In this document: positions 1 through 8,886 of the stretch, one piece after another
Numbering within the stretch: the stretch's first letter is position 1
Layout: each line of letters begins with the position of its first letter
Assembly (NCBI RefSeq): GCF_019931145.1
Contig: NZ_JAIOUV010000008.1
Span: 124,001-188,000 of the forward strand
Reading direction: 5' to 3'
DNA from: Marinicella meishanensis
GTDB taxonomy: Bacteria > Pseudomonadota > Gammaproteobacteria > Xanthomonadales > Marinicellaceae
Length of the DNA: 64,000 bases
Position numbers and translations under genes: made by a program
The notes under the pieces: generated by a model
Seen by the model: only the letters and a program-made list of their open reading frames with translations
What the model was told of the DNA's origin: nothing
Databases searched by the model: none

Positions 1-376
1 CGGCAATGAATTCAGGCCCACAACTGAGCTTTTTGGCCAACGGTGAATTGGCATCAATGGCGCGCCAAAATGGGGTGATGGCGCTGAGGTTCTGGGTTTG
101 GGCCAGTTCCTCCAAGGCCGCTTCGGCCACAATGCGCAAAAAAATACCGGTGGTCACCGGACAGGTGTGATCGGCCGCATGGTCCTTCGCCAGTTGGGCC
201 CTGAGCTGTTTGGGCAAGATCAATTGACCGGGACGCAGTTGCCTGACAAAGGCATTGATTTCTTGCGGCGTGGAGATGTACATCAAACAACCGGCTGGCA
301 TCCCGGCAAACGCTTTGTCAATGTGCTTTTTCAGCGGCACCTTTGCTTGTGCCAACTTTTCAGTCCAACTTTTCAT
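1..376 (-). CDS. MGMT-family-like protein (partial, C-terminus off the left edge)
   Basis: An open frame begins at the ATG ending at 376 and stays open to the left edge (125 codons), so the gene is cut by the window. The N-terminus begins MKSWTEKLAQAKVPLKKHID and contains the block TCPVTTGIFLRIVAEAALEE followed by ITPFWR. These resemble small proteins usually annotated as MGMT-family (O6-methylguanine methyltransferase-like) proteins with a conserved Cys-Pro-(Ile/Val)-Thr-Thr-Gly segment. The biochemical role of that group is unclear to me, and this is not the PCHR motif of true Ada/Ogt enzymes. It is transcribed divergently from a 3-methyladenine glycosylase gene 93 bp away, which fits a DNA alkylation-repair context. 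I am confident that it is a gene and moderately confident of the family. Confidence 0.6.
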   Translation of the reverse strand, partial: MKSWTEKLAQAKVPLKKHIDKAFAGMPAGCLMYISTPQEINAFVRQLRPGQLILPKQLRAQLAKDHAADHTCPVTTGIFLRIVAEAALEELAQTQNLSAITPFWRAIDANSPLAKKLSCGPEFIA

Positions 377-469
377 GCATGACTCCAATGGGCTGGATTA
401 TGGGGGCAAAAATCATGGCTGATGTGCGATAATCTACTGACCACCCATCATCAACACATTGATCTTACC

Positions 470-1201
470 ATGAAACCTTTTGCCGAAATTCACGCCATGG
501 CCGCCGCCCGCAAAGGCGGGGATGCCGTTTTACAATCACTGCTGCCCAAAGTGCCCAGCGCCAAACAGTTGGCCCAAAAAGGCGATGACCGGTTTTTGGC
601 CATGATGTGCAAAGCCATCAACCAAGCCGGGTTCAATTGGACCGTGATCGAAAACAAATGGCCCCAATTCGAAGAGGCCTTTCATGGATTTGATGTACAG
701 CGCTTGGCATTCAAGCCACCTGAAGCATGGGAAGCCTATGTTCAGGACACCCGTGTGGTGCGCAACTGGTCAAAAATCAAAGCCCTGATGGAAAACGCCA
801 GTTTTGTCCACTTCACCGCCCAAGAACACGGCAGTTTTGCCCGATTCATCGCTGAGTGGCCATGCTCGGACCAAATCGGCTTGATGGCTTACCTGAAAAA
901 ACACGGCTCCAGATTGGGCGGCAACACCGGCTTTTGGTTCTTGCGATACGTCGGTAAGGATTGTTTCACCACCACCCACGACACCATCCAAGCAGTCAAA
1001 TGGGCGGGCTATGAAACCCATGACCATCCCACCTCCAAACGGGACCTCACCCAGGTGCAATTGGCCTTCAACACCTGGCACGAAGAAACCAATCTGCCCT
1101 ACACCCACCTGAGCCGCATTGCGGCCTATTCAAGCGGGGAAAACTACCCAGTTGCCGGCATCAAAGAGCAAATGAGCAAATTCAAGGCTGGAAGTGCCTG
1201 A
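470..1201 (+). CDS. tag: DNA-3-methyladenine glycosylase I
   Basis: 243-residue protein of the Tag family, which excises 3-methyladenine from alkylated DNA as the first step of base excision repair in the cytoplasm. Recognisable segments are FLAMMCKAINQAGFNWTVIE near the N-terminus (the Tag-type Phe/Trp pocket), SDQIGLMAYLKKHGSRLGG and the C-terminal LTQVQLAFNTWHEET. An ATG at 422 is also in frame, but it overlaps a -10-like GATAAT and adds 16 low-quality residues, so I prefer 470. It is divergent from the MGMT-like gene, so two alkylation-repair genes may share a control region (377-469). No cysteine-rich zinc tail like that of E. coli Tag is evident, so it belongs to the shorter variant subgroup. 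Confidence 0.8.
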   Translation: MKPFAEIHAMAAARKGGDAVLQSLLPKVPSAKQLAQKGDDRFLAMMCKAINQAGFNWTVIENKWPQFEEAFHGFDVQRLAFKPPEAWEAYVQDTRVVRNWSKIKALMENASFVHFTAQEHGSFARFIAEWPCSDQIGLMAYLKKHGSRLGGNTGFWFLRYVGKDCFTTTHDTIQAVKWAGYETHDHPTSKRDLTQVQLAFNTWHEETNLPYTHLSRIAAYSSGENYPVAGIKEQMSKFKAGSA

Positions 1202-1204
1202 TGA

Positions 1205-1555
1205 CAGACTTCTGACAAGATTGGAAGAATCATCTATGTGGATCGTCCGCTGAGCAAAAAAGAAAAGACGGGTGCCATGGTGGTTTATGCTGGCTTTGCC
1301 TTGATCAATTACTACATGATGAAAGCCCAAGCCACTTTCTAAGGCAGTATCTACCAACAAATTGACGCCATCAAAGACGAAGTCTGTTGCCAGGGCAATG
1401 CCGTGATAGCGCACATCGTCGGTTTACACCGTCAAAATGCCCAACAAATGTTGATGTTCAGCATCATCGCGGTGCATGTGGTGATGCTGTTGGTGATCGT
1501 TCTGTCCATCACTTTTGATAAAAAGAAACCAACCAACCCTTCAGCAAAGGACTGA
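1205..1555 (+). pseudogene. Small membrane protein ORF interrupted by an in-frame TAA
   Basis: A reading frame runs from just after the glycosylase gene to a TGA at 1553-1555, broken only by one TAA at 1340-1342. Before the stop it reads VDRPLSKKEKTGAMVVYAGF then ALINYYMMKAQATF. After the stop it continues GSIYQQIDAIKDEVCCQGN and ends in a clear hydrophobic helix (FSIIAVHVVMLLVIVLSITF) followed by a Lys-rich tail. Charged linker, helix and tail look like real protein, but no good ATG opens the 5' part, and I do not recognise a family. It is either a recently broken gene or an annotation-resistant small membrane protein starting downstream, for example at the ATGs near 1448. It ends inside a strong terminator hairpin. 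Confidence 0.4.
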
Positions 1556-1573
1556 TCTGAAGATCAGTCCTTT
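1546..1573. terminator. Bidirectional terminator hairpin
   Basis: A perfect 12-bp inverted repeat AAAGGACTGATC (1546-1557) and GATCAGTCCTTT (1562-1573) with a TGAA loop. The A-run on one side and T-run on the other suit termination from both directions. It lies between the convergent interrupted ORF and the RND efflux operon. Confidence 0.75.
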
Positions 1574-1587
1574 GCATTGATCATTGA

Positions 1588-4500
1588 TCAATCATTATCA
1601 GTCAATAACTGTTCATTGAATACATAGCCGGCGAAACTCAATCGATACATCAAACTGTACAAAACCGGGATAAATATCAAGGTAATCAAGGTGCCAAACA
1701 ACAAGCCCACCATGATGCTCACTGCCATGCCTTCCCACATTTCACCGCCGCTTAAGTACAACGGAATCAAACCAAGCACCGTGGTGAAAGTAGCCAAAAG
1801 GATCGGTCTGAAGCGTTGTAGACAAGCCACCACAATGGCGTCATTGACGGTCCTTCCCGCCTCTTTTTGCTCAATGCCAATGCGATCCAACAGCACGATG
1901 GCATTGTTGATCACAATACCTGCCAATGAGATCACACCCAAGAACGGCATGAACCCAAACGGTTCTTGGAAGATCAACAAACCAACAGTCACCCCAATGA
2001 TTCCCAGGGGAATGGTCAACAAGACCATGCCCACATGGCGAAAGGAATTGAATTGGATCATCAACAACAGCACAATGATGAATCCTGACAAAGGCAAGTA
2101 ACTGATCACAGACCCCATGCTTTCGGCGGTTTGTTCGGCATCACCACCCAACTTAAAGACATACCCTTCGGACCAAACATCATTTTGTTGTTGTTCCAAC
2201 CAGGGGGTGATCTCGGCGGTGATGGCTGAAGCATTGCCGGAGGCAGTCAGTTTGCTGGTGATGTTGATGGTGCGTTCCAAATCCAATCGCTTGATTTTGG
2301 AATACTGCCACTGAGGAATGATTTGCGCCACTTGTAACAGCGGCACACTGCGACCCGATGATTGGGCATACACATTCAAGGTCTCTAAAGATGCCAGACT
2401 TTGTTGTTGATTGACATCCGAGCGCATGATGATGGGGATGGTTTTATTGTCTTCACGGTATTCGCCGGTTTTGAATCCATCCAACACCGTTTTCAGTGAC
2501 GTGGCAATGTCCTGACTGGTCACGCCAGCCGCTTGGGCACGGTTTTGGTCAATGTCTATAAGAAACTTTTTGCTTTTGGGTCCCCAGTCGTCTTTGACAT
2601 TCTTGGTACCGGCAATTTTCGACAACTGCAGCTTGATGCTTTCTGCAATGATGGCCAATTGGTCTGGGTCATCTCCTGACACCTTGATTTCAATCGGTAG
2701 ACCGCCACCGCCACCGGCCAAGACTCCCACCTTGACTTCGGCATCAGGGAACGCATCAAAGCTGAAATCATCCAGGGCAGCAATCATGACATTGTTCACT
2801 TCGAAGGTTGATGTGTTGATCAGGATGTGGGCATAACTGGAATCGGCCTCTTCTTGGGCATAGCCCAAATCATAGGATTCTGGTCCTTTGCCGATGTATG
2901 AGGACCAGTCCACAATGCCGGTCGTTCGGGATTCTGTGACCAACAATTCATCTGCAATGTAGGCTTCGATGGCATTGACAATCGCTGCAGTGGATTCTAT
3001 TTTGGTTCCGGCCGCTAAATTCACATCTACGGTGATCATGTTGCGGTCACTGTCAGGGAAAAACAGGAATTGAATGTATCTGAATCCATTCAATGCGCCA
3101 ATGAACAGCACAAAAACCACCACAACCACGGTCACTTTGTGGTTCAATGCAACGAGGATGACCGACTTGTATAGGCCTTTCAAGCGCAGGATGATGCGAT
3201 CGACCCAACTCACTTGGGGTTGATTGGCATCGATTTTCAAAAACAGGTAACAGAATAAGGTAATCACAGTCAGTGCAATGATCCATGATGACAACAAGGC
3301 AATGCTGATCACCACAAAAATCGGCCCAACAATATCACCCATGGTGGTGGGCGACATGTAAAAGGCCAAAAAGGCCGCTGAAGTGGTTAAGGTTGAAATC
3401 AGCAAGGGCAAAAACAACTCACTGCAAGCTTCAACCGCTGCTGATTTGGCTTGCTTGCCATTTTCTATTTTGACCATGATGGTTTCGGCCACCACAATGG
3501 CATTGTCGACCAACATCCCCAAGGCCATGATCAATGCCGCCAAGGTCACCTGATTCAAACCAATGTTCATCACCCCCATCAACATCAATGTCATGATGGT
3601 CACGATCGGAATCAAGCTGGCGATGATCAAACCGGTTCGGATGCCCAAGAACAACAACATCACCAACAATACGATCGAAATGGCTTGGATCAAGTTCACC
3701 ACAAAATCATCTATCTTTACATCAATGTAATGATCCATTGAGGAAACTCGCGACAACTCCAAACCGATGGGCAGTTGGGTTTGCCAATGGCGAATGGTGG
3801 CATCCACCTGAACCCCCAAATCAATCACATTGGCATTGGCTTTGAGGTTGACATGCAAAGTCACAGCCCGTTGTCCGTTGAAGGAAACGATTTGTACCGG
3901 TGGATCAATGTAAGACTGGCTGACTTGAGCGATGTCACCCAATTGGATCAATTGGGTACCACCCTCACCGACCGGGATCAATAGATCACGGATGTCTGCC
4001 ACGTCATTGAAATTACCGGTGGGTTCCAGAATGACACGCTCATCACCCAGATTGATTTGCCCCCCCGAACTGACGATGTTGGTGGCCGCTATGAAATTCT
4101 TCAACATGTTGGCGGTTAAACCGTATTCATTGAGTTTGGCGTTGTTGAATTCAACAAAAACCCGCTCCTCTTGCAAACCACCCAACTCTACTTTGGCCGC
4201 CTCTGGAATTTTGATCAAGTCATCACGGATGTCATCGGCATATTCTTTCATCTGCGCATAACTGAAGCCATCAGATGTCAGGCCCACCACAATGCCATAC
4301 ACATCACCCACACCATCATCATTCAAATCAGGATCCACGCCTTCGGGTAAACCTTCGATGTTTTCTAACTTACGCCGCAAACGGTCCCACACCGCTTGTA
4401 AATCCTTGGCATTCACTTCATCTTTTAACGACACCGAAACCACTGACAATCCAGTTCTTGAGGTGCTGCTCACCTCTTTGAGTTCAGGCAGTTCCTGCGC

Positions 4501-4710
4501 CACTTGTTCAATTTTATCGGTCACCAGCTGTTCAACCCGTTCAGGGCTGGCACCAGGAAAAGACGAAACCACCGAAGCCACCCTGACCGTATACGGTGGC
4601 ATGCTGTCTCTGGATAAGGTTGAATAGATGGCCATGCCCATCATGATGATGCTGAACAGCACCAATAAAGTGATGCGATTTTTCTCAATCGCCAGCTGCG
4701 CTAAGTTCAT
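1588..4710 (-). CDS. Efflux RND transporter permease subunit (AcrB/HAE1-like)
   Basis: 1040-residue inner-membrane RND pump, the proton-driven engine of a tripartite efflux complex. The N-terminal helix (NRITLLVLFSIIMMGMAIYS) is followed by a periplasmic porter domain beginning SVVSSFPGASPERVEQLV, then the TM2-6 block, a second periplasmic half and the C-terminal TM8-12 block with PLGIIGVTVGLLIF. In TM4 the usual Asp-Asp relay pair reads MLVDNAIVVAETI, with Asn in the second place, as in some subgroups. Start: the ATG at 4710 (MNLAQLAIEKN) lies 1 nt after the adaptor stop codon, whereas the longer frame reaches back into the adaptor gene. It is the last gene of the efflux operon. Substrate is unknown. 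Confidence 0.93.
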   Translation of the reverse strand: MNLAQLAIEKNRITLLVLFSIIMMGMAIYSTLSRDSMPPYTVRVASVVSSFPGASPERVEQLVTDKIEQVAQELPELKEVSSTSRTGLSVVSVSLKDEVNAKDLQAVWDRLRRKLENIEGLPEGVDPDLNDDGVGDVYGIVVGLTSDGFSYAQMKEYADDIRDDLIKIPEAAKVELGGLQEERVFVEFNNAKLNEYGLTANMLKNFIAATNIVSSGGQINLGDERVILEPTGNFNDVADIRDLLIPVGEGGTQLIQLGDIAQVSQSYIDPPVQIVSFNGQRAVTLHVNLKANANVIDLGVQVDATIRHWQTQLPIGLELSRVSSMDHYIDVKIDDFVVNLIQAISIVLLVMLLFLGIRTGLIIASLIPIVTIMTLMLMGVMNIGLNQVTLAALIMALGMLVDNAIVVAETIMVKIENGKQAKSAAVEACSELFLPLLISTLTTSAAFLAFYMSPTTMGDIVGPIFVVISIALLSSWIIALTVITLFCYLFLKIDANQPQVSWVDRIILRLKGLYKSVILVALNHKVTVVVVVFVLFIGALNGFRYIQFLFFPDSDRNMITVDVNLAAGTKIESTAAIVNAIEAYIADELLVTESRTTGIVDWSSYIGKGPESYDLGYAQEEADSSYAHILINTSTFEVNNVMIAALDDFSFDAFPDAEVKVGVLAGGGGGLPIEIKVSGDDPDQLAIIAESIKLQLSKIAGTKNVKDDWGPKSKKFLIDIDQNRAQAAGVTSQDIATSLKTVLDGFKTGEYREDNKTIPIIMRSDVNQQQSLASLETLNVYAQSSGRSVPLLQVAQIIPQWQYSKIKRLDLERTINITSKLTASGNASAITAEITPWLEQQQNDVWSEGYVFKLGGDAEQTAESMGSVISYLPLSGFIIVLLLMIQFNSFRHVGMVLLTIPLGIIGVTVGLLIFQEPFGFMPFLGVISLAGIVINNAIVLLDRIGIEQKEAGRTVNDAIVVACLQRFRPILLATFTTVLGLIPLYLSGGEMWEGMAVSIMVGLLFGTLITLIFIPVLYSLMYRLSFAGYVFNEQLLTDND

Positions 4711-4711
4711 C

Positions 4712-5812
4712 TTATTGTCCAGCCTTGAGTTTGACCATTTGGCCATCCAGCAGGGTTTGCAACCCGGCTGTGGCAATCAATTGACCATTGGATAACCCAG
4801 CAGTGACTTCAAATCCTTCAGCGGTCAAGGCACCGATGGTGATGGCTTGTTTGCGGGCCACATGGTTCTCGCCTTGCTGCTCGAGTAAAAACACAAATTG
4901 ACCATTGGCATCTTCACCAACGGCTTTGGCCGGAACCAACAATTTGGGTTCCACATTGGACGCGTTGTCAGATGCAAAGGTAAAGCGCACATTAGCGGCC
5001 ATCCCTGAACGAATCTCTGAACTGGATTCCAGTACATTCACCACCACAGGATAGGTGCTGGTGCTGGCATCAATCGAAGGGGACAATTCTTTGACCACCC
5101 CGGCAAATGTTTGGTTTCCCAAGGACACAAAACTGACATCCACGGGCATATCCACTTGGATGTCGTTGATGATGCTTTCAGGAACGCCCAAGGCAATGTC
5201 CATTTGGGTCCCAGAGTTCAAAGTACCCACCACTTGACCGGCACTGACATTCTCGTTCAATTCAACATTGACCGAAGCCACTTCGCCATCAGCAGAAGCG
5301 TACAAATACCCGTAATTGATTTGGTCATTCTGGATGTCCACATTGCGCAAGGACGAGTTGTAGTCTTGTTGTGCGGTTCGATACACATCTTTGGCCGCTT
5401 CCAAGTCGCTCAATGAAGACCCCCCTTTTTCATACAGGGCTTTGATGCGATCCAGATTCAGTTTGGCTGTTTTCATTCTGGACTCTGAAGCGTTCTTGGC
5501 CGAGATAGAATTTTCATAATTCAGTTGGGCTTGGATGTTATCCAGTTTGCCCAACAAATCGCCTTTGGCCACTTTTTGACCCAAGGTCATGTTCAACTCG
5601 GACAAGATGCCGTTGCTGCGAAAACTGAGCTTGATGACTTGGTCTGATATGGAAGTCCCACTGATGGTTCGTTGTTTGTCTCCACCGGCAAAATTAACTT
5701 GCTGGTACAACACAGGTCGAATGACGGGCTCTTCTTTGATGGGTTCCTCCCCACATGCAGTTAACATCAAAGTAATGGCGGTGATTGTGAGGGTGTGTGG
5801 TATGTGCTTCAT
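4712..5812 (-). CDS. Efflux RND periplasmic adaptor subunit (lipoprotein)
   Basis: 366-residue membrane-fusion protein linking the RND pump to the outer-membrane channel. The N-terminus is a lipoprotein signal: hydrophobic ITAITLMLTAC with a lipobox ending in Cys20. A barrel-sandwich (lipoyl) half near residues 60-95 (LGQKVAKGDLLGKLD) leads into an alpha-helical hairpin rich in Ala, Lys and Asp (about 95-160), the second lipoyl half (YLYASADGEVASVNVELNEN), and beta-barrel and membrane-proximal domains. Its start ATG overlaps the end of the upstream TolC-fusion gene by 4 bp, and its stop lies 1 nt before the pump start, so the three genes are translationally coupled. Confidence 0.9.
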   Translation of the reverse strand: MKHIPHTLTITAITLMLTACGEEPIKEEPVIRPVLYQQVNFAGGDKQRTISGTSISDQVIKLSFRSNGILSELNMTLGQKVAKGDLLGKLDNIQAQLNYENSISAKNASESRMKTAKLNLDRIKALYEKGGSSLSDLEAAKDVYRTAQQDYNSSLRNVDIQNDQINYGYLYASADGEVASVNVELNENVSAGQVVGTLNSGTQMDIALGVPESIINDIQVDMPVDVSFVSLGNQTFAGVVKELSPSIDASTSTYPVVVNVLESSSEIRSGMAANVRFTFASDNASNVEPKLLVPAKAVGEDANGQFVFLLEQQGENHVARKQAITIGALTAEGFEVTAGLSNGQLIATAGLQTLLDGQMVKLKAGQ

Positions 5813-8178
5813 GGTCGGTTTGGCTCCCTTAATTGGGTGGCGTCTCGATTGAGGTATTGAAAGAATTCTGCTTTGAAAGCCTCATTTTCCGCTTGGCTGT
5901 TCAAGAAAAAGAAATAACCCAATGAACGTTCGAGTTGTAAGGCATTCAGTAAAAAGTTGTAAATCGCATTGGCTTTGGCCAATTGCGCATTGATGTAGTT
6001 GTTTTGGGCATCGATCAGTTGCACGATATTCACCGCACCGTTGGTGTAGGAGGTCATGGTCAAATCCAATGATTCTTTGGCTGTTTGTTCTGACACTTCG
6101 GACAATTGGATGTTGGACATTTCATTGACCAAACGCAACACCCCGGTTCTGATGTTCACATCGATGCTTTGTTCGGTGTTGATTATATTCACATCCAGTT
6201 GATCTCGTCGCAGGATCGCCGCTTGCAGATCGGTGTTGAATTGATTGCGACTGAATAAGGGGACAGAAACTGACAAGCCAACGGTGTAATTGTCATTCAG
6301 GAACGAGCCACCGATGGGTGGTTCGCTGCCAGCACCACTGCGGTCAAAGGTTTTGTTGTATTGCCCTTGCAAAGCCACTGTCGGCAAAAACCGGCGTTTA
6401 CCATTCAGCGTAATTTCTGCTTCAGCCGCCGCCAAATTATGCGCCAAGGCTTTGAGCTCAGGGGCATTCTGTTTGGCTTTCATGATGACAAATTCAATGA
6501 ATGGATTCCTGAGGGCTGGGTCATCCAACAATTCAGTCAAGAGGTTGTAGTTGTAATTTTCAAAAACACCTTGATCCAACTGCACATCTTTGATGTCTAT
6601 TTCGAAGTCAATCGGGTTGTTCAGCAGTTGGTTCAATTGGATGTAAGCTTGTTCCAGTTGATTCGATGCTTCCACCATCGCTTGGGTGTTTTGTGCTTTG
6701 GCACTTTGAAATCGCAGGGTATCGGACTTGCCGGATTGACCGATTTCAAAGCTTTGCTGGGCCAGCTTGAGGTTGTCTTTGGTCAACCTTAAATTCAACA
6801 ACTGAATCTGGGCATTGGTTTTTAAAATCAACACATTGAAATAGGCATTGATGGCTGCAAAAATGCTGTCCAATTCTTCGGTGTTGAATTGTTCTTGTTG
6901 GGCTTGCAACAAGCTTTTTTGGATCGAAATGTTGGCATTGGCCGCATTCGAATACAGGGTTTGAGAAATGGTCAAATTACCCGCACTGGAATATTCGGGA
7001 TTGGATCCGTTGCTGATGGCGGCCAAGTCCTGGTCGATGTAAGTGCCACTGAGAGAGGTGCTGATGTTGGGTTTGTAATTATTTCTGGAGGTGACCAAGT
7101 TTTGTGCTGCCAAATCCACATTGATTCTGGCCGCTTCCAACGACAAATTCTTGTCCAATACTTGTTCAATGACTTGAATCAAATTGTAATTGGACTCTGA
7201 CAGCACATTGTGAAACTCACCCACAAAATCTGTGTCTGCCAATAAACTGTATTTGATGGGTACGCCGATCGCTTCAGCGGTGTTGTAATTGATGGTCAGT
7301 TGTGAAGTATAATCAATGAACACCGGCATTTGGGACAGCGGCGTGCCTGATACATAGTCATCAACGGTCAAGGCAATCCGACGAAAAAATTGGTCAATGT
7401 CTCCAGCAGCCTGATGGGAGGCCATGATGCCCAGTTTGACTTGTTCGACCCCGTTGATGGTGAATGAAGGAATTTTGTGTTCAACCAATGCATTGGCCAA
7501 CAATTGAACTTCGTCTTGTTTTAAGAAAAAACCACCTGCCAGATACAGGGCATCGATGCCGACCAGCTGATCAACGATGTCATTGACTTGTTGGTAGGCA
7601 ATGATTTGATAATCAGAGTTCAGATCATTCAACACCGGACCAAACGTGTCTTTTAGGTGTAAAAATTGCACAATACCGGCGTCCACCACGATGCCAATGT
7701 TTTTGAAGTCAGTCAGTTGTTTGAGCTTGCTCAAATCTTCTTTGAATGACTCAGATTCGATCAAATAAGTGAAGTTTTTAATCCCAGAAGTCTTCTGAGT
7801 GATGTCCAGGTCATTGTAGTCCTGATTGATCGCACCGAACAAAATGGTCGGTTTACGATGAACGGTCTGTTTGCTGACCACCTCATTGGTGATGACCCCG
7901 AAAGCAATGATGATGTCAACCGGTGAATCCAACAACTGCTGGTAGTGCTGTTGTGCCTGTGACAACTGGTAGTTATTCACATACATTTGATCGGCAGGAA
8001 AGCGGATGTTGGCATCTTCACCAACCACTGCAGTGATTTCATTTTGCAGCTTTTGCAACAACACATCGGTTTCACTGGAACGATTGTCAACCATGAAACC
8101 GATGTCGTAAGTGTTTTTGGCCAAACTGCTGAATGATGTCGATATCATCACCAGCAAGAGAATCATGTGTCTAATCAT
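5809..8178 (-). CDS. Fusion of ABC-type substrate-binding domain and TolC-family outer-membrane factor
   Basis: 789-residue protein, about 330 residues longer than a normal TolC. After a signal peptide (MIRHMILLLVMISTSFSSLA) comes a periplasmic-binding-like domain (about 20-330) with the alternating beta-alpha pattern VDIIIAFGVITNEVV, KPTILFGAINQDYNDLD, NIGIVVDAG and IDALYLAGGFFL, resembling the ABC substrate-binding family of COG2984 type. Residues about 340-789 are a TolC-type outer-membrane efflux domain with two repeats (NLVTSRNNYKPNISTSLSGT and AEITLNGKRRFLPTVALQGQ). Starts at 8274 and 8256 are possible; the latter has AAGGA upstream. I prefer 8178, which begins the signal peptide and has a TATAAT just upstream. 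First gene of the operon with the adaptor and pump. Confidence 0.8.
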   Translation of the reverse strand: MIRHMILLLVMISTSFSSLAKNTYDIGFMVDNRSSETDVLLQKLQNEITAVVGEDANIRFPADQMYVNNYQLSQAQQHYQQLLDSPVDIIIAFGVITNEVVSKQTVHRKPTILFGAINQDYNDLDITQKTSGIKNFTYLIESESFKEDLSKLKQLTDFKNIGIVVDAGIVQFLHLKDTFGPVLNDLNSDYQIIAYQQVNDIVDQLVGIDALYLAGGFFLKQDEVQLLANALVEHKIPSFTINGVEQVKLGIMASHQAAGDIDQFFRRIALTVDDYVSGTPLSQMPVFIDYTSQLTINYNTAEAIGVPIKYSLLADTDFVGEFHNVLSESNYNLIQVIEQVLDKNLSLEAARINVDLAAQNLVTSRNNYKPNISTSLSGTYIDQDLAAISNGSNPEYSSAGNLTISQTLYSNAANANISIQKSLLQAQQEQFNTEELDSIFAAINAYFNVLILKTNAQIQLLNLRLTKDNLKLAQQSFEIGQSGKSDTLRFQSAKAQNTQAMVEASNQLEQAYIQLNQLLNNPIDFEIDIKDVQLDQGVFENYNYNLLTELLDDPALRNPFIEFVIMKAKQNAPELKALAHNLAAAEAEITLNGKRRFLPTVALQGQYNKTFDRSGAGSEPPIGGSFLNDNYTVGLSVSVPLFSRNQFNTDLQAAILRRDQLDVNIINTEQSIDVNIRTGVLRLVNEMSNIQLSEVSEQTAKESLDLTMTSYTNGAVNIVQLIDAQNNYINAQLAKANAIYNFLLNALQLERSLGYFFFLNSQAENEAFKAEFFQYLNRDATQLREPNRP

Positions 8179-8209
8179 GGATCGGTATTCAATTGGTAAT
8201 TGACTCAAC

Positions 8210-8215
8210 ATTATA
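8210..8215 (-). promoter_or_regulatory. Candidate -10 box of the efflux operon
   Basis: A consensus TATAAT on the minus strand, 32 bp upstream of the ATG at 8178. No convincing -35 is visible. If it is used, translation starts upstream of it (8256, 8274) are excluded, which supports the shorter TolC-fusion protein. Confidence 0.4.
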
Positions 8216-8307
8216 GCCAAGTCTGCATGTTTATTTATGGCATAATAAATTGACATCGCTGATCCTTTGACCATTCATGAATCCATTCCCTATCAGACGC
8301 AACGCAT

Positions 8308-8469
8308 ATGTTTTCTAACCAATACCTGGTAGGCTCCTTGTTGATAACCGCATGTGTGGTCTTTCATGTGATGGCATTGATGCTCTTGAGTCACCTATTA
8401 ACAAAAGCAGCCCAATGGTTTGAGGCCCATGCAGGCAATTGGTTGATGCTGAAAAAAATCACACTTTAA
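8308..8469 (+). pseudogene. N-terminal part of a small potassium channel, ended by an in-frame TAA
   Basis: 53 codons from ATG 8308 with one hydrophobic helix (LVGSLLITACVVFHVMALML). The frame is stopped by TAA at 8467-8469 and resumes in the same frame 3 nt later as the channel-pore gene at 8473. Two-helix potassium channel proteins of about 150 residues normally carry exactly such a helix before the pore module, so the two pieces together (8308-8760, 150 codons) would make one normal-length protein. It may be a nonsense mutation, or a genuine split with coupled re-initiation on the ATG that follows the stop. Confidence 0.55.
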
Positions 8470-8472
8470 GCC

Positions 8473-8760
8473 ATGGCTGTGTTGTACACCATATTGATTC
8501 ATGTCATTGAAATCGTGTTATGGGCATGGGCCTATTGGCGTTTGGGTGAATTCAATGACATTTCCCTAGCCATCTATTTTTCTACCGTCACCGCCACCAC
8601 ACTCGGCTATGGCGACCTAACTTTGTCTGCGGAACACCAACTTCTCAGCGGTTTCGAAGCCATCGGAGGATTGATTTTATTTGGTGTCAGCACGGCATTT
8701 TTCATCAAACTGATCGGTATCTTTTTTACCGAGCGTGGGGCACACAACCGCTTCAATTAG
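8473..8760 (+). CDS. Ion channel pore domain protein (K+ channel type)
   Basis: 95 residues: a hydrophobic helix (LIHVIEIVLWAWAYWRL), a pore loop with selectivity filter TVTATTLGYGDLTL, and a second helix (IGGLILFGVSTAFFIKLIGI). The TxGYGD filter is diagnostic of potassium-selective channels, which sit in the inner membrane as tetramers. It lacks the first helix of its family, which is encoded just upstream in the same frame beyond a TAA. The ATG lies 3 nt past that stop, a spacing that would allow translational coupling. No obvious partner gene is nearby. Whether the truncated pore protein assembles alone cannot be told from sequence. Confidence 0.75.
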   Translation: MAVLYTILIHVIEIVLWAWAYWRLGEFNDISLAIYFSTVTATTLGYGDLTLSAEHQLLSGFEAIGGLILFGVSTAFFIKLIGIFFTERGAHNRFN

Positions 8761-8886
8761 AATTTAAGTCATGCTGGTTTTGCTTGGAAGTCAGTCGATT
8801 TATGCCGCTAATTGACTCGGATCGATTGCAGCCAAGACTGTGGTCAGTTATCATCATTAATCGCGTTTACAAGAGGATCACAATCC

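Noticed and set aside
54-382. Two overlapping short frames at the left edge
   Set aside because: Both are shadows of the MGMT-like gene, which is open to the left edge in a third frame and has clear family blocks.
1340-1342. Recoded stop (selenocysteine or pyrrolysine)
   Set aside because: The codon is TAA, not TGA or TAG, and no insertion structure or enzyme context is present.
1130-1414. Minus-strand frame opposite the interrupted ORF
   Set aside because: It overlaps the end of the glycosylase gene and lacks family features. The plus strand explains the region better.
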